Below, piece after piece: positions 23,684-36,263 of a stretch of DNA of 64,000 bases. The position numbers were made by a program, and so were the translations under genes. Origin of the DNA: Parietaria judaica (taxonomy: Eukaryota > Streptophyta > Magnoliopsida > Rosales > Urticaceae). Numbering within the stretch: position 1 is the first letter of the stretch; every line of letters begins with the position of its first letter. The stretch spans positions 16,424,001-16,488,000 of the forward strand of contig OX940864.1 of assembly GCA_954871525.1 (NCBI GenBank), given 5' to 3'. The notes beneath the pieces were generated by a model that did not search any database, was not told the DNA's origin, and saw nothing but the letters and a program-made list of their open reading frames with translations.

Positions 23684-26368
23684 ATGGAGTTTTGGGGTGA
23701 TTTGCTCTCTCTCTCTCTCTCACTCACTCACTGTGTATATTTCTCGATTGTTTCGTATAAGATCACCATTTCCTTAGCTGAGAAAGCTCTTTCGTTGCTC
23801 ATATGCCGAGAAAACGAGCCAAAATCGAAGGACTGTACGGTCTTGGTAGAGTTCGAATTTCTCGATTGTCTAGGGTTTTGAAATGCTTGTAGTTATGCTT
23901 CTTTAAGGTTCATTCTCGGTCATACACAGTGTCAGTGATACACTTTATACTTCTTTATGGCTGAATTTGTACTTTTCAATATGCTGATTGTCGTGAAGTT
24001 TGAAGGAGAATTGATGACAAAAGTGTTGATGATTTTCATTTCTGAGAATTTTGCATGTGAGGTTTTTGAAAAAAGTTGATGCGGCTTTGCAATATTCATA
24101 TGTGTTGAGGGTGAAGTTTAATCTACACGGAATTGCTATCGAGACCCGATGCAAAGCGGTCAGAGTAAATTTTAATTGAAGAATGATGTAGCGAGGGTAT
24201 TCGAGACTTTCTTATAGTTTATGTTGCTGCCGTAGATTTCTTGCGTTTATGGGTTTGAGCCGTCATTGTGTAGCATGATAATGAGAGAGAGCGAGCTTGG
24301 GGATTGTAACTGACGAACTCCATTTGAGATTATAGTGGATCTAGATTTGCAAGCGGCAACTGGACGTACCTCCTACTTTGGGAGCGAACCGCTATAATTC
24401 TTGGTGTCAATTTTGTTTTTCGTTTTCTGCCTTTTACGTTTTCTTGTTTTGGGGATTTAAGTCAAATTCCTAACACGTTGTCCGTTGAAGTCTTTCGTTT
24501 TTGTTATGATCGTGTAGGTCGATGTCAAGGACAGAAATTAGAACATGTTTTGCGTACTCACTGTGAATTTGAATCGGTTTTACGGTTTTATGTGTATGCA
24601 AATGTTTCTTTAAGGCTTATTTTTCCTAAAAGCTTGGCTAAATGTTCAGGTGCCGAGATCAAAAGTGGAGAGACTATTGTGGTGGAGAGGAAAGGTGAAA
24701 AGTTGTTGCATCTTTCACAGGTGATATGAACTTCAATTGTTTAGATTTCGGTTATTTCTTTCCGATTTTTTCTTGTCATCGCTTATCATTGTATAATTTT
24801 TGTAAAATATTGATTCGAAAAACAGGCCTGCCTCGTTGACAAGAAGAACAAAGATACTGAACCTGTGTACCTGTTTGCAAAAGTTGGTGATCAGAAATTC
24901 GTTATTGGAATACTATCATCGGAGAAAATCCCTCGGGTTTCTTTTGATCTTGTGTTTAGGAAGCCATTTGAGTTATCACACACCTCGAAATATGGAAGCG
25001 TACATGTACTCGGTTATAGAGGATCTGAGGTAGAAGGTAAAGTAACTGTCTCAACTAAAGTGTTACTCAAAGACTACTGATCATACCGTCACTAACTATA
25101 TTTATCTTCTACAGATGAAGAACCTGACTCTGAACCAGAACATGTTCCTGATAATCGGGGTAAGACCGCAGATTCAGCTTGTTGCTTGCTTGACATGTTA
25201 ACCTGTTTTTTCTTGTATTAATATGGTATTTTACATGTTGTTTTAGGAAAATCTAGCTCAGAGACTTCAACGAAGGCAAAAGATGCATCGGAGGATGAGT
25301 CATCTGATGATGACCAGGTACTTCTGGTTTTACTTTATAGTAGGCGGTACGGTTCGCATATTTAATGCAATTATATATATACTCCAAGTCTTGAATGATA
25401 ACAGTTAATGTGGTCAATTCTTTATAGTTCTCTATTTACAAGTCTTAGAGTCTTATCTTATCAACAAAAAGCGAATAAAATCACATTTATATTGGAAAAG
25501 AAAAGGAGCCAGATTTTTGAAATATTATGAAAATAGTCAATTTTTCTGTCCGATTTCGGGAAAAAATAAAAATAAAAATTGTTGGGTAATAGTTTCTCTT
25601 ACTGACGACATTACAAACTTTTTTTTAAGCTTTTGGAAGTCTAGAAACAATATTAAACTATTCTTGCTTATTAGGGCATGAAAGATGAGGAAGAAAGCAG
25701 TGACGATGAACATGAAACCGACAATGAAGATTCTGACGACAGTGACGAAGAGAAAGAGAAGGTGGACAAACAAAAGGTTGAAGTCCTTGTCAAACATTTT
25801 TTCTCTTTTTTTAATCCGATTTAAAATTGCTTTGAACTATTCCATTCCACTGTTTGTTTCTCGGGAAAATGTTGCTTTCTGAGTTCACTTTTCATTTATT
25901 GCTTCTCAAGGCCGAGACGAGCAAGAAAAGACCCGCGGAAACCGCCACAAAAACTCCATCCGCTGATAAGAAGGTGAAACTGGTGACCCCGGAAAAGTCT
26001 GCTTCAAAGACTAGTAAGCTCACCGATCTTTAACTTCTAATAATAATTATTTAAATTTGTCTTTGACCATACAAGAAAACTATAATATATATTTGGGACG
26101 AATGTTGACACAGGTGGAAACAATGTTCATGTAGCGACTCCGTACCCGAAAAAGCCGACTGGGAAAGTGGCAGCAAAGATCGAGAATATAACATCGCCCT
26201 TCGAATGCAAGCCATGCAAAAAGTAAGGCCCGTTTCTTTTGCCTCTTGTGTTAGTTCTTGCAATTTTGTTTTAATTTTTTTTTTCTCGTCCTATTGCCGT
26301 TTAGGTCGTTTGGCTCGGATGTTGCGTTGCAGTCTCACACGAAGGCCAAACACGGTCCCGGTAAATGA
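23684..26368 (+). CDS. HDT1-like: HD2-type plant histone deacetylase
   Basis: HD2 proteins are plant-specific nuclear, often nucleolar, chromatin regulators associated with histone deacetylation and gene repression. Nine exons: 23684-23696, 24650-24720, 24826-25036, 25115-25159, 25247-25317, 25675-25776, 25911-26013, 26114-26222, 26305-26368. They sum to 789 nt, or 262 residues. The hallmark MEFWG start is split after the first base of codon 5 by a 953-bp first intron and continues AEIKSGETIVV. The nucleoplasmin-like domain shows KVGDQKFVIGILSSEKIP and SFDLVFRKPFELSH. Then come an acidic Asp/Glu/Ser stretch (residues about 110-175), a Lys-rich segment with likely nuclear signals (SKKRPAET, KKVKLV), and a C-terminal C2H2 finger (CKPCKKSF...LQSHTKAKH, residues 237-258). 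Length and order fit the family. Which HDT paralogue it is cannot be told. Confidence 0.96.
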
Positions 26369-26770
26369 GAGATCACATTATAGAGAAGGCTGAGTTAGCT
26401 TAATACGGAGGAACTGCTGAATGGCTGTGGCTAAAACTGATGCTTTTGTAGACTTAGTTAATGATATTGTGTTGTGCTGTCATGATGTGAAAACTTTTGA
26501 GAAACCGGGAACCGGTACATCCAGTTCGGAAATAACCGGTACTAGTTCAAAACTAAATGAAAAAATTATTACTTTCTGATTGTTGGCTCAAAATGATTAT
26601 TAGTTTTACTTGTATCGATAGAAAACTGTCTTATACAAATATCGGTATTTAATAGAGAAACCGGACCGGATCTAACATCCAATCCCTCTGCAGAAGCTGT
26701 ATGTATCATAAAAATTTAAGTCAGCAAGGAACCCTGAACTACAATGGTTCGATAAACCCTAACGCATAAC
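26369..26770. other. 3' flank of the HD2 gene
   Basis: Probable untranslated region and spacer; no other feature is seen. Confidence 0.5.
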
Positions 26771-26773
26771 TCA

Positions 26774-28390
26774 GGTTCTGTTTGTTTTTTTTAAGATTAA
26801 GACATCTGAATCTGAATGCACATCTGAATAATAAGATGTTACATCTGAATCTGAATGATGAAAAATTAAGCCTGTTTGTTTTTTAAAGATCTTAATGCAG
26901 TTTGATTTTTTTTTTTTTTTACAATTATTAATAGACTTTGAATCATGTATATAAAAAATGTATGCGTACAAATAATTAAAAATAAATAAATTCACTAATA
27001 AATTAATTATTTAAAATAAGAATAATACTTCATATTAATATGTAGATATATTAAGTTATAAAATTCTTCATACATAAAATCTATAATAAACGACAACTAA
27101 TATTCTCACTACACAAAAGTTTTTTACGACAACTAATATTCTCACTACACAAAAGTTTTTTAAAAAGCTAGCATCAAACATCAATTGCTTCTTCTCCTCT
27201 CCATTAGTTTGAGTGCAAGATCTGCTCGTAAATTATCCATGACTTGCGCATCTTCAGCTCCCCAAAGAGATCCATTTGGTTCGTATTCTGATTGTTCTTG
27301 CGAGACTTCTTCTTCAAATATCATTTGTGCTTGATCAAATTGATTGAATAAATCATCATTGATGCGTTTTTTCCTGATAAAATTATTAATTGCAAAACAA
27401 GCAATAACAATATCTCTCTGGATATCAAAATTATATGGAGCCATCTTGTCAAGTATTGGAAACCTTTTTTTTTTAAGCAATTCATGTGATCTGTTAAGAA
27501 ATAAAGCTTCATCAATAAACTTAAAACACCAAGAAATTACAAACTAAATCGAACAATATATAATATACATAGTACTAGTCCTAATACCATAGATACTGAA
27601 CTAATGAAAGAACAAGAAAAGAAAAGCGATCGCCTGTATCTAAAATGGCAAGAAAATTAGAAGAAAATAAAAACAACAACATTCATGAGAATTTTACCCT
27701 AAGAGCAGAGCTTTGCATACGATCAGAGCTTGGGATACACATATACTGAATTAGTTCATTAAAAAACTATGAAATTATCAAGTTCATAGCAAACAAGAAA
27801 AAAACTTCATGATTTTTTTGTACTTCTCACAGAGCTTTGCATACGAAGCCCTAAACACCCCCAAAAATAATATGAAGCCTCCATCAAACCAAAACCAACA
27901 ACGATCGTAGAAACCTTCGATTGACCAAGTTTAACCCAAAAGTAGAAAGCCCTAGAGCTTTGCGTGGCTGTTTGGGCGTCGAGAAAGCGAGAGAAGTCCG
28001 TACCTTTGGCGACCTAGAGTTGAAAGAAGACGGGAAAAGCCCTGGCTGCAAGAGGCCGCCGCCGCTGGACGTAGGCTCGCCGCTGGACGGAAGAGACCGC
28101 CGCAGATTTTGCCGAAGTTGGACGGAAGAGGCCGCTGCAGATCTTGCCGAAGTTGATGAAGGAGAATGACACGAGTACGGGAGAGAGGAGTGAAAAAAAA
28201 AAAAGAAAAAAAAAAGAGAAAATAGATGTGAATGAAAAAGTTAAAGAAAGGAGTCTGAGCGAATAAGAGGAGAAAAAGAGAAGATAAGTGGTATTAAGTG
28301 ACTTTTAAAAAATTAAAACAAACGATCTTATTCTCCCTATATCTGACCGAATCACATTAAGTGGCCCATTAAGAGGAAACAAACAAAGCC
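26774..28390 (-). mobile_element. Deleted PIF/Harbinger element
   Basis: The left end GGTTCTGTTTGTTT and the complement of the right end, GGCTTTGTTTGTTT, form short inverted ends, flanked by the 3-bp duplication TCA (26771-26773 and 28391-28393). Three-base duplications are typical of PIF/Harbinger, though TAA/TTA is the usual target. The left end has repeated ATCTGAATCTGAATG motifs. Only the last part of the transposase remains (27181-27480). A GC-rich block at 27,950-28,170 has a short duplicated GGACGGAAGAG...GCCGAAGTTG unit. Confidence 0.7.
27181..27480 (-). pseudogene. PIF/Harbinger transposase C-terminal fragment
   Basis: The 99-codon frame holds the end of a HARBI1/ALP1-like DDE nuclease: FPILDKMAPYNFDIQRDIVI, then ACFAINNFIRKKRINDDLF, the conserved helix with the Asn-Phe-Ile-Arg motif near the end of plant PIF transposases. 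The catalytic DDE region upstream is missing. A polypyrimidine tract (TTCTTTTTT-type) near 27,460-27,480 hints that this was the last exon. It lies between the inverted ends of the surrounding element and cannot encode an active transposase. Confidence 0.8.
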
Positions 28391-28393
28391 TCA

Positions 28394-28910
28394 GACTCCT
28401 TTGAATCCATAATTCGTTTCGTCCCACTGATCTCGCAGACAGTTATCGCTTGTGCACTTGCTATCAGGCTCGGTATATAAACAGTAAATATTGGAAAACT
28501 ATTTTCCCGGTACACGCGCAAAAAAAATTTCATGTTAACATATTGCACACATGAAAACTAGAAACTTAATACACAAGGCACATACTAAAAGCAAATACTA
28601 CGCAAGTCCGAAACTACAAAACAATTCATCTAAAAATGGTAACATACAACTAAAAGGATCATTAACATAAAAACAGGTCACATTTGGAGATCGCATCTTC
28701 AAGCTTTCCTAAAATGCCCCAGAGTAATTCCACCAAAGCTTGGGCCCCAAGAAACCTCGACCGTCATCAAAAGCCATGCCTGAAGAGCTCGCAGTTTGAT
28801 CTTCACGGAAAAGAAGACGACTCAAACCATCTAAATATCGGAAAAGGTCCATCTTAAAACTTATTGTCAGATAGCCCCCGAACAAACCCTAATCCTTGAT
28901 AATCAACCCA
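28394..28910 (-). other. Spacer and U2AF35 3' untranslated region
   Basis: The bases left of 28,911 are the likely 3' untranslated region of U2AF35 on the minus strand. No other gene is seen. Confidence 0.55.
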
Positions 28911-31404
28911 CTAATCCTGCCGGTGATGATCGTCTTGATTCATATCGAGCTTTTCGCCATTTTCACGGCTTTCGCTTCGGCGCTTGCTAACAGGCTCAGG
29001 TTGTTCCTTTTCGCGATTCCATTGCTCAATCTTGGCCCGTCTTTCGGCGCTGCTTTCCCTCGCCGGGATTCCGTTCCGGCGAGGGCTTCTGCTCCGCCCT
29101 CTCCGGTCGGGGCTACGGCTTCTAGGCCGCCGCCGATCGTGGTGGCGAACGTCCCTTTCGTCCTCTCTCCTGCTGGAACCACGCCCTCCTCCATGGGGGC
29201 GTTCCTCATAATTCCGGCTGTTCCTCGGAGGGCTTCTGCTTCTACTTCGGCTGTGGCTACGTCTCCGTCGGCCGCTTCTCCCAAATAATTTACGTCTCAG
29301 CTCCCTAAAATAACAACCGTGCATGTCAAACACCAGCAACTAACGGCAAAATTTTAAAGCCAATAGCCCAATTTTTCTAATATTATTACCTGCTTATCTT
29401 TTTCAAATGCATGAAGTTGCAGTAACCGCCTCGGCCACATACGTTTTCCTCATACTGCCTGCACGTGGCTTCACGAAAGTCCGTAACTGGTGAGAAGTCA
29501 ACAATAATGGGACGACCTGATAAGATCATGAAGCCGAACATGTTATGACTTTGTGATGCAATAGTCAACTCACTAATATGGCTTTACATTCACTAATATG
29601 GCCACTCATTGTAGAATTCACTAATATGTGCTGCGAGATGATTTCAGAAGGAGAGAAAAGAGAGTGACTGTCATTTCAATGGTATCGCAGTTTAAATCAC
29701 GAATAGCAATGACTTGAAAATCAGATCAATTATTAGATTGAGTGATTTCAATTATATCAAATTATCAACTAATGCATCGAATAGCTCTGCTCTCAAACTA
29801 GTAATTATATTCTAGAGTTTTTAGTCCTAATTTAGAAAATTCATGCACAAAAGATTTTTGAAATAGTTAAACTTGATTAATCAGTTTCTTAAGCCAAAAT
29901 CTACCACTGTTCTTAAATACAGCTAACAAAAGCTCAACGAGTTGGCCAATATATAATATAAATATATCTTTGAATTGAACTAACCACCATGAACAATTGT
30001 GCAATATATATATACATATATATATGTAAAGAAATAATATAACCTGCATAGAATCTTCCAGTAAGGTTTTGAAGGGCAGCAGCAGCATGCTCTTCCTCTC
30101 TGAACTGAATATACACATTTCCCACCTGTGGATTTAACAATCAACCAATTCAAATTTACTCTTATAAATCCTTTAAACTACTACAACCTTTACGAAGAGT
30201 ACTAACCCTGATTCAACAATCAACAATTTTAAATTTGCTTCTATAAATCCTTTGAACTACTACAACCTCTTACAAGACAACTAATGCTAATTCACACACA
30301 ATATATTGGATTTTTTATTTTTTTTTATTCCTTAAAAAATATCATTGAAATACTACCACCTCTTTGAAGAAATTGTACACATTACACATTTATGACACAC
30401 TCATTTCCTCGCATAAATTAGAACTTTGACCCAATTTTCTCGTAATTCTAGTCTGAAAAAGCCACCACAAACAGTATCACGAGAAGAAGGAAAAAAGATA
30501 AAGAAAGAGGCTTAACAATCAACCATTTCAAATTTACTTTTATAAATTTTTTGAATAGGACCAATCCGAATTTCCACACAAAAATCGGATTTTTAGTACT
30601 AAGAACCTATCTTTGACCACTACAACCTCCTTGGAGAGAATGTACGCACTATAAATTCTTTGAATCACTCAATCTCTTGAAGAGAATGTACACACTACTC
30701 ATAAATCACATCACTTCCCAACGTGAATTAGAACTTTGACCCCTTTACTCTTAATTCTAGTCGGAAAACCCCCACAAATAGTCACACAAAAAAAAAAGTG
30801 AAATAATAATCAACCATTTCAACAACTTTACTTGTCTAAATTCTTTGAATCACTACAATCTCAATGCAGTCAGAGAATGTATACATTACCCAGAAATTCC
30901 TAATTAATTTCCTTACAAAGATTAAAAGTAAACCATGACCCCTTCACTCTCAATTATAGTCATAAAAGCCCCACAACACAAACATTATCATTAGAAGAAT
31001 CAACATACCATGTGGTCAGCCAAATTATCGCAGATATTCAAGCTCTCAAGCTGCCCATACTTGCTCAGCTCCTCGAACAGATCCTCGTAGAAATCCTGTC
31101 ACAGAAAAACCCCCAAATCAAAAACCCTAGAAAACCAGGCCAAGCAGGAGGCGGGCGATCGGACCTCGAAGCTGTCCTGGACTTTGCGGGGGTCGAGGGA
31201 CTGGCCCTGGGGGTCGACGCCGGGGTTGGTGAGCATGTCGGGCCTCTGGTACATGTTGGAGAGGAGGAGCGTGGGGCTGATGCTGGGCTTGGTGTGGAGG
31301 CGCGAGCAGCGATCGCCATGGCGGCAGGCTCCGATCTTGAAGTAGAAGGGGCAGTTTACTCGGTCCTTCTCCGTGCCGAAGATCGACGCCAAGTGCTCCG
31401 CCAT
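28911..31404 (-). CDS. U2AF35: U2 snRNP auxiliary factor small subunit (U2AF35)
   Basis: The small subunit of the U2AF heterodimer recognises the AG at 3' splice sites and helps recruit U2 snRNP in the nucleus. Five exons, in gene order: 31404-31165, 31095-31009, 30125-30044, 29516-29390, 29304-28911. They sum to 930 nt, or 309 residues. The start [20 protein letters not shown] is the family's near-invariant N-terminus. A first CCCH finger (C18, C27, C33, H37) is followed by a U2AF-homology RRM ([54 protein letters not shown]). The second CCCH finger is [19 protein letters not shown]. The C-terminus is an RS domain ([28 protein letters not shown]) ending with the [14 protein letters not shown] motif. 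All key elements are intact. The first intron donor is GTCCGA, weaker than usual. Confidence 0.97.
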
Positions 31405-31537
31405 TGAAGACAGCAACAAGATCTCGCTCTCCTTTCGGTTTAGGGTTTTAACTTTTAAGTCTCTGAATATATTATTATTATTATTATTTATAATTATGTT
31501 TATATTTATAATTAAAAAGAAGACGAATGACAACAAG

Positions 31538-31620
31538 GCAGGTTTGCCCGAGTGGTTAAGGGGGTAGACTTAAGATCTACTGCACATAAGTGCGCGTGGG
31601 TTCGAACCCCACAGCCTGCA
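31538..31620 (+). tRNA. trnL-UAA: tRNA-Leu (anticodon TAA)
   Basis: A class II tRNA of 83 nt. The acceptor stem GCAGGTT pairs with AGCCTGC, with one G-T pair. The A box is TGGTTAAGGGGG-like, the anticodon loop CTTAAGA gives TAA, a long variable arm follows, and the B box is GGTTCGAACCC. The discriminator is A at 31620. CCA is not encoded. T-runs just after it (31,624 on) fit a pol III terminator. It lies 133 bp upstream of the U2AF35 start codon, on the opposite strand. A nuclear, not organelle, location is inferred from its neighbours. Confidence 0.95.
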
Positions 31621-31623
31621 AAC

Positions 31624-31640
31624 TTTTTCTCGATTTTTTC
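31624..31640 (+). terminator. Pol III terminator of the tRNA
   Basis: TTTTT at 31624-31628 and TTTTTT at 31634-31639, both just downstream of the tRNA. Confidence 0.7.
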
Positions 31641-32386
31641 TTTACTGTAAAGAATAGAGCTGCACAGCGATGGTCGCCACTGGCGACTCGACGAGTCGCG
31701 ACGGCTTCCGGCAGCCACGACGCGTCGCGACTCCATCTTTCACGATTTTTCACGATTTTTTCGCGATCGATCGCGATCGATGGGTGTGCAGCTCTAGTAA
31801 AGAATAAGAACTTCAAATATATATAGTCTTTTTACTCCATCCTTAACAAACTAGTGGACTGGCACCGCGCGGTGGCGATGAATTTCTTATATTTATTGAA
31901 TATTAATTAATTTCATTGCATGTTGTAATTAAAATTATATGCATAAACATCAAACTCAATAAACGCTCAAACTCGATTTTTTCTTTACTGTAAAGAATAA
32001 GAACTTCAAATATATATAGTCTTTTTACTCCATCCTTATTCAAACAAACTAGTGGACTGGCACCGCGCGGTGGCGATGAATTTCTTATATTTAGACTGAA
32101 GCGTTGAATATTAATTAATTTCATTGCATGTTGTAATTAAAATTATATGCATAAACATCAAACTCAATAAACGCTCAAACTCGATTTTTTCTTTACTGTA
32201 AAGAATAAGAACTTCGAATATATATAGTCTTTTTACTCCATCCTTATTCAAACAAACTAGTGGACTGGCACCGCGCGGTGGCGATGAATTTCTTATATTT
32301 AGACTGAAGCGTTGAATATTAATTAATTTCATTGCATGTTGTAATTAAAATTATATGCATAAACATCAAACTCAATAAACGCTCAA
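31629..32386. repeat. Three-copy 208-bp tandem array next to the tRNA
   Basis: Units start CTCGATTTTTTCTTTACTG at 31,629, 31,972 and 32,180; the last two are 208 bp apart and nearly identical. The first is lengthened by a MITE and lacks about 15 bp. Each unit holds CTAGTGGACTGGCACCGCGC, the complement of a Helitron-like 3' end (hairpin CACCGCGCGGTG then CTAG). Confidence 0.92.
31655..31796. mobile_element. 142-bp hAT MITE
   Basis: Inverted ends TAGAGCTGCACA / TGTGCAGCTCTA and an exact 8-bp duplication GTAAAGAA (31647-31654 and 31797-31804). It lies in the first array unit only. The interior is full of CG-rich palindromes (GACTCGACGAGTC, GATCGATCGCGATCGAT). Confidence 0.92.
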
Positions 32387-32390
32387 TTTT

Positions 32391-32969
32391 ATTGTTTAAT
32401 GTTATTGACAATTTAATTAAATACAACCTTATAATTATATTTGTATTATTATCAAATACCTAAATCTTATGTAAGAATGATAGAGTCCGCGTATATTACA
32501 TACTAAGAACTCTTGAACTCTTGAATGTAAGACGATGCAGTTGATAATAATAATTAAATACGTAAAGAATAAAATTATAAAAAAAAATTATTAATAAAAA
32601 ATTATTTGTTATACTAATACCTTTTTTTTTAAGATGAAAGCCCGATTTTTTATTTTTTTTTCATAAACATATTGAAATCTGGCCATCAATCATTAATAAA
32701 GACCTACCAAGTGCTTCTAATAAACAAATAAGATTTACCATTTTCGATTAACATATAAACCAATATTTAAAAAAAAAGTAAAAATATGCATAAAAACAAA
32801 GAAAAAAGCCATTCAAAACTTATTTGAATATGTGGAGCACAAATTGAACATTCATTGACTATTTTAATTAAATGCAACCATATGACTATAAATTCCTATA
32901 AGTTTGAAATAAAAGGTCGACATAATAATCATTTTCAAATCTAATCTAAGATAATAGAGTTTGCCTTTG
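32391..32969. other. AT-rich spacer
   Basis: No gene or structured repeat was seen. Confidence 0.5.
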
Positions 32970-32978
32970 TTTAAACAA

Positions 32979-34014
32979 GGGTTAATTGCGGCAAAAAGAC
33001 CCAACCTTTGGTCAAATGACCTGTTGTATATACAACCTCCGTAATCGGCGGCAAAAGTACCCAAACTCGGTATTTGGGAGTTGACCGAGAAAATCAGTCC
33101 ATGTGGCTTTTAGCCTTTGCCACGTGGCATGCCACGTTTAATTATTATTATTTAAATAATTTGTAGTAAAAAAATTATTTTTATTATTTATATTTTTAAT
33201 AATAAAAAATAATGAATATTTAAATTTTAATATTCATTATTGGTTATAATTATTTATTTTTAATAAAGTGGGTAGAACAAAATAAAAATCACCGTTCATG
33301 GTTCACTTGAACTTCGTTTCCGATCCAATTCACGCGTCGAATAAATTTTTTTAATATGTTTAATAATAATAACCAATAAACACATACATATTGTTTAAAA
33401 AGTCAAGACATAATTAAATACAGACCACTTATTTTTTTAAAAAAATAGTACTCATATTTATATTTAACGAAAAATTATTTTTATTTGTTTGCATGATATT
33501 TTTTTTGTGTTTTCATTTTATAATAATAAATTTTTAATATGTTTTTTTTATATATTATTCTTTTTTTTAAATTGTCATTAAATAATCATATGATTATTAT
33601 TGGTTATTATTATTAAACATATTAAGCGATTTCGTTCCACCCGTGAACCGGATCTGAGGCGGAGCTTGAGTGAACCGTGAACGGTGATTTTTTTTCTTTA
33701 TTTATTTCGTTTGACCCACTTTTCTAAAATGAATAATTATATATAATAATAATAACCAATAATGAATATTTAAATTTAAATATTCATTATCGGTTATTAA
33801 ATATTCATTATTGGTTAAAAAAATAATTTAATTTAAAAAAAATAAAAAAAGTTCCAAGTGGCATGCCACGTGGCAAAGGCTAACAGCCACATGGACTGCT
33901 TTTCTCGGTCAATTCCTAAATGCCGAGTTTGGGTACTTTTGCCGCTATTTACGGAGGTTGTATACACAGCAGAGCATTTGACCAAAGATTGGGTCTTTTT
34001 GCCGCAATTAACCC
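32979..34014. mobile_element. MULE-type fold-back element (1036 bp)
   Basis: The ends are inverted: GGGTTAATTGCGGCAAAAA on the left and its complement on the right, with homology for about 140 bp. Patches further inward (ACCGTTCATGGTTCAC and its complement) also pair, so much of the element can fold. The 9-bp duplication TTTAAACAA is exact at 32970-32978 and 34015-34023. There is no coding content. The duplication length and long inverted ends point to the Mutator superfamily. Confidence 0.9.
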
Positions 34015-34023
34015 TTTAAACAA

Positions 34024-35978
34024 AAAACTATTGAATGTAAGACAATGCAATCAATACTCAATATTTAGATATATAGGTAAAGATAAAACTATAAATTATT
34101 TTTATTGATGAAAATTTATATGTTTTATTATCTATGAACATAAAAAGACTCAGTCGGAAATCTATTCCACATATCATGTAGGAATTAAAATTATTCTTCA
34201 AGATTCAATCTTCAGGACAAAATATATGCCGGACTCCGGAGAGTTCAAAGTTAAAACCATGAATTATATGATTACCAATTTGAGAAGTGAAAGTCAATAA
34301 TATGAAGTTCTACTGAAACCACTATTATAGTATAATTTATTGAATTAGACACTGCAATTCAATGCAATGCTATGTGTGAAGTTGATCGTGGCGGCACGTG
34401 CGGTGCTAAGCCTTATCTAGATCGTCATACTCGATGGCGAGTGCGAGCAAGAGCAAGTAGGTTATATATATGTACAAGATCTGAAGATCGACAAACCAAA
34501 AAACTCTGATATATAAATTAAAATAAATAAAGTAAATATCAAATACTAAATCATATTAATTGAAAAATATATAACACGTTATAATCGGGTGTCTCAATCA
34601 ACCATGTTGATAGAACCATGTGTCATCAAATACACATACGTGTAGATCAAAATAATCATGTATAATATTAAATGAGTGAAGGAATGAGTGACTATCATAT
34701 ATTGATTTCGATGAGTTAATGCAGTATCCTTGGTACGGTTAGAAAGTTCTTCACTATTCACCTAAGATCTTACACTTACCCAACTGGATAACATGATAAA
34801 CAAAAAATAAACAAAATATAATGTGGTATACTACAATGACTTGAGCAAACTGTATATCCAAATTTATGTGTCCCAGTATTAGAAATTCATAAGACAAAAC
34901 AAATCATAAAACATAATTAAGTTCGCACGAAAAAGAGGAATCCCATATATATGGAAAATATAAACTGAGAAAGAGAAACATGTAATATAGCTTGATTATC
35001 TTGATGGAGGCAGAGAAAAACTGAGAAAGAAATGTGTAGTGATCCTCCTCTCAGCAACGTAAACCAAGCAAGCATCGCCGTTAGTCAAGACAAAATGATT
35101 CCTTCCAACCTCCAGTAAAATCCAAAGCCTAAGACAAAAGCTAAATAGCAAAATTATTAAAGCGCATAGAAAGAAAAATTATACCAAAGAGACCCAAAAA
35201 GATCGACGCGGTAACGATGAAACCGTGGTAATCGAGAGGGACTGAGAGTTAATGTGGCAGGTGGAGACTGTCTGCAAGAGAACGCGCGATGGAGTCGCGG
35301 AACCAGAGAAGACCGCGAGGTGTAAAGCGTGTTGCTAGACACCGAAGAAATGAGATAGAAAAATCGACTCGGAAGCCAGAAAGAATCGGGAGATGACATA
35401 GAAGGGGTTTTGGGAGAAGAGAACTTGGACGTCAAGAAAAAAAAAAGATGATGCATTAAAAGGAAATAGAGATGCAAGGCCATTAATGAATAATGAATAT
35501 CACATGAATCCACCAACTATGGATAAAACGGACAAAGGGAATAATAATATGAATAGTCATCAAATGAATATCATTAATCAAATGAAATTATTATTTTTAT
35601 ATAAAAAATAAAGTATAAAATTTGGAAAATAGGAAACGCCATGTAGTCTTTCACGCTTACTTTGTGTTGTGACATGTAACGTACATAAACTTTAACTCCT
35701 ATTTTGGGCATAAAAATAATCTTAAAGAACCTTTAAAGCACCAAACTATGTTAAACAAAAATGAATATGCATGGTACATGAGTTAATAATTGTTAATGAA
35801 AGAAACGTGTAGCCAAACATTAAAAAAATAAAAATAAAAACTCATGGGTAGGAAGAATAAAACTACAAAGAAATTCAATGTCTTAAAAATTAAGATACCT
35901 CAATTCTTGTTGGTATATTGGGCCACCTCATCACTTAAAAACTCTCCTTTTATATAGATATATAGATATAGATTATCA
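34024..35978. other. Intergenic DNA, no recognised gene
   Basis: An open frame at 35157-35516 on the minus strand has no family features and looks like chance. The rest is AT-rich. Confidence 0.5.
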
Positions 35979-36128
35979 ATTACTGAAGGATTAATTACGG
36001 CGAAAAAACCTAAATTTTAGTCAAAAGGTTTTTTGTGTATTCAAAGTAAAAAATTAGTAATGGAAGTACTTAAATTACGTATTGTTGTTTTGACCAATCT
36101 ATTTTGTTAACACCGTTAACTTGGAGTG

Positions 36129-36182
36129 GGACTCGAACACGTGACCTCCTAATCCCACAAGTAAGACAGCCCCATTGGACCA
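36129..36182 (-). other. tRNA-like sequence with A and B boxes
   Basis: On the minus strand TGGTCCAATGG (36182-36172) fits the pol III A box, and TGTTCGAGTCC (36139-36129) fits the B box with one change. They are 32 bp apart, the spacing of a true tRNA. No paired acceptor stem was found. It is most likely a tRNA-derived relic inside the element. A second B-box-like TGTTTGAGTCC lies inverted at 36891-36901. Confidence 0.5.
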
Positions 36183-36263
36183 CGAGTTCTTTCTTTTCAT
36201 GTAATGACAAAAATAAGAATTTAAATACATGTGTATTAATAAGTGACATAGTACTAAAAGCAT

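Noticed and set aside
28896..29288. 130-codon plus-strand frame opposite U2AF35
   Set aside because: Antisense reading of the RS-domain exon; low-complexity Ala/Ser/Pro.
31512..31736. Open frames crossing the tRNA
   Set aside because: They overlap the tRNA-Leu and the MITE; no protein features.
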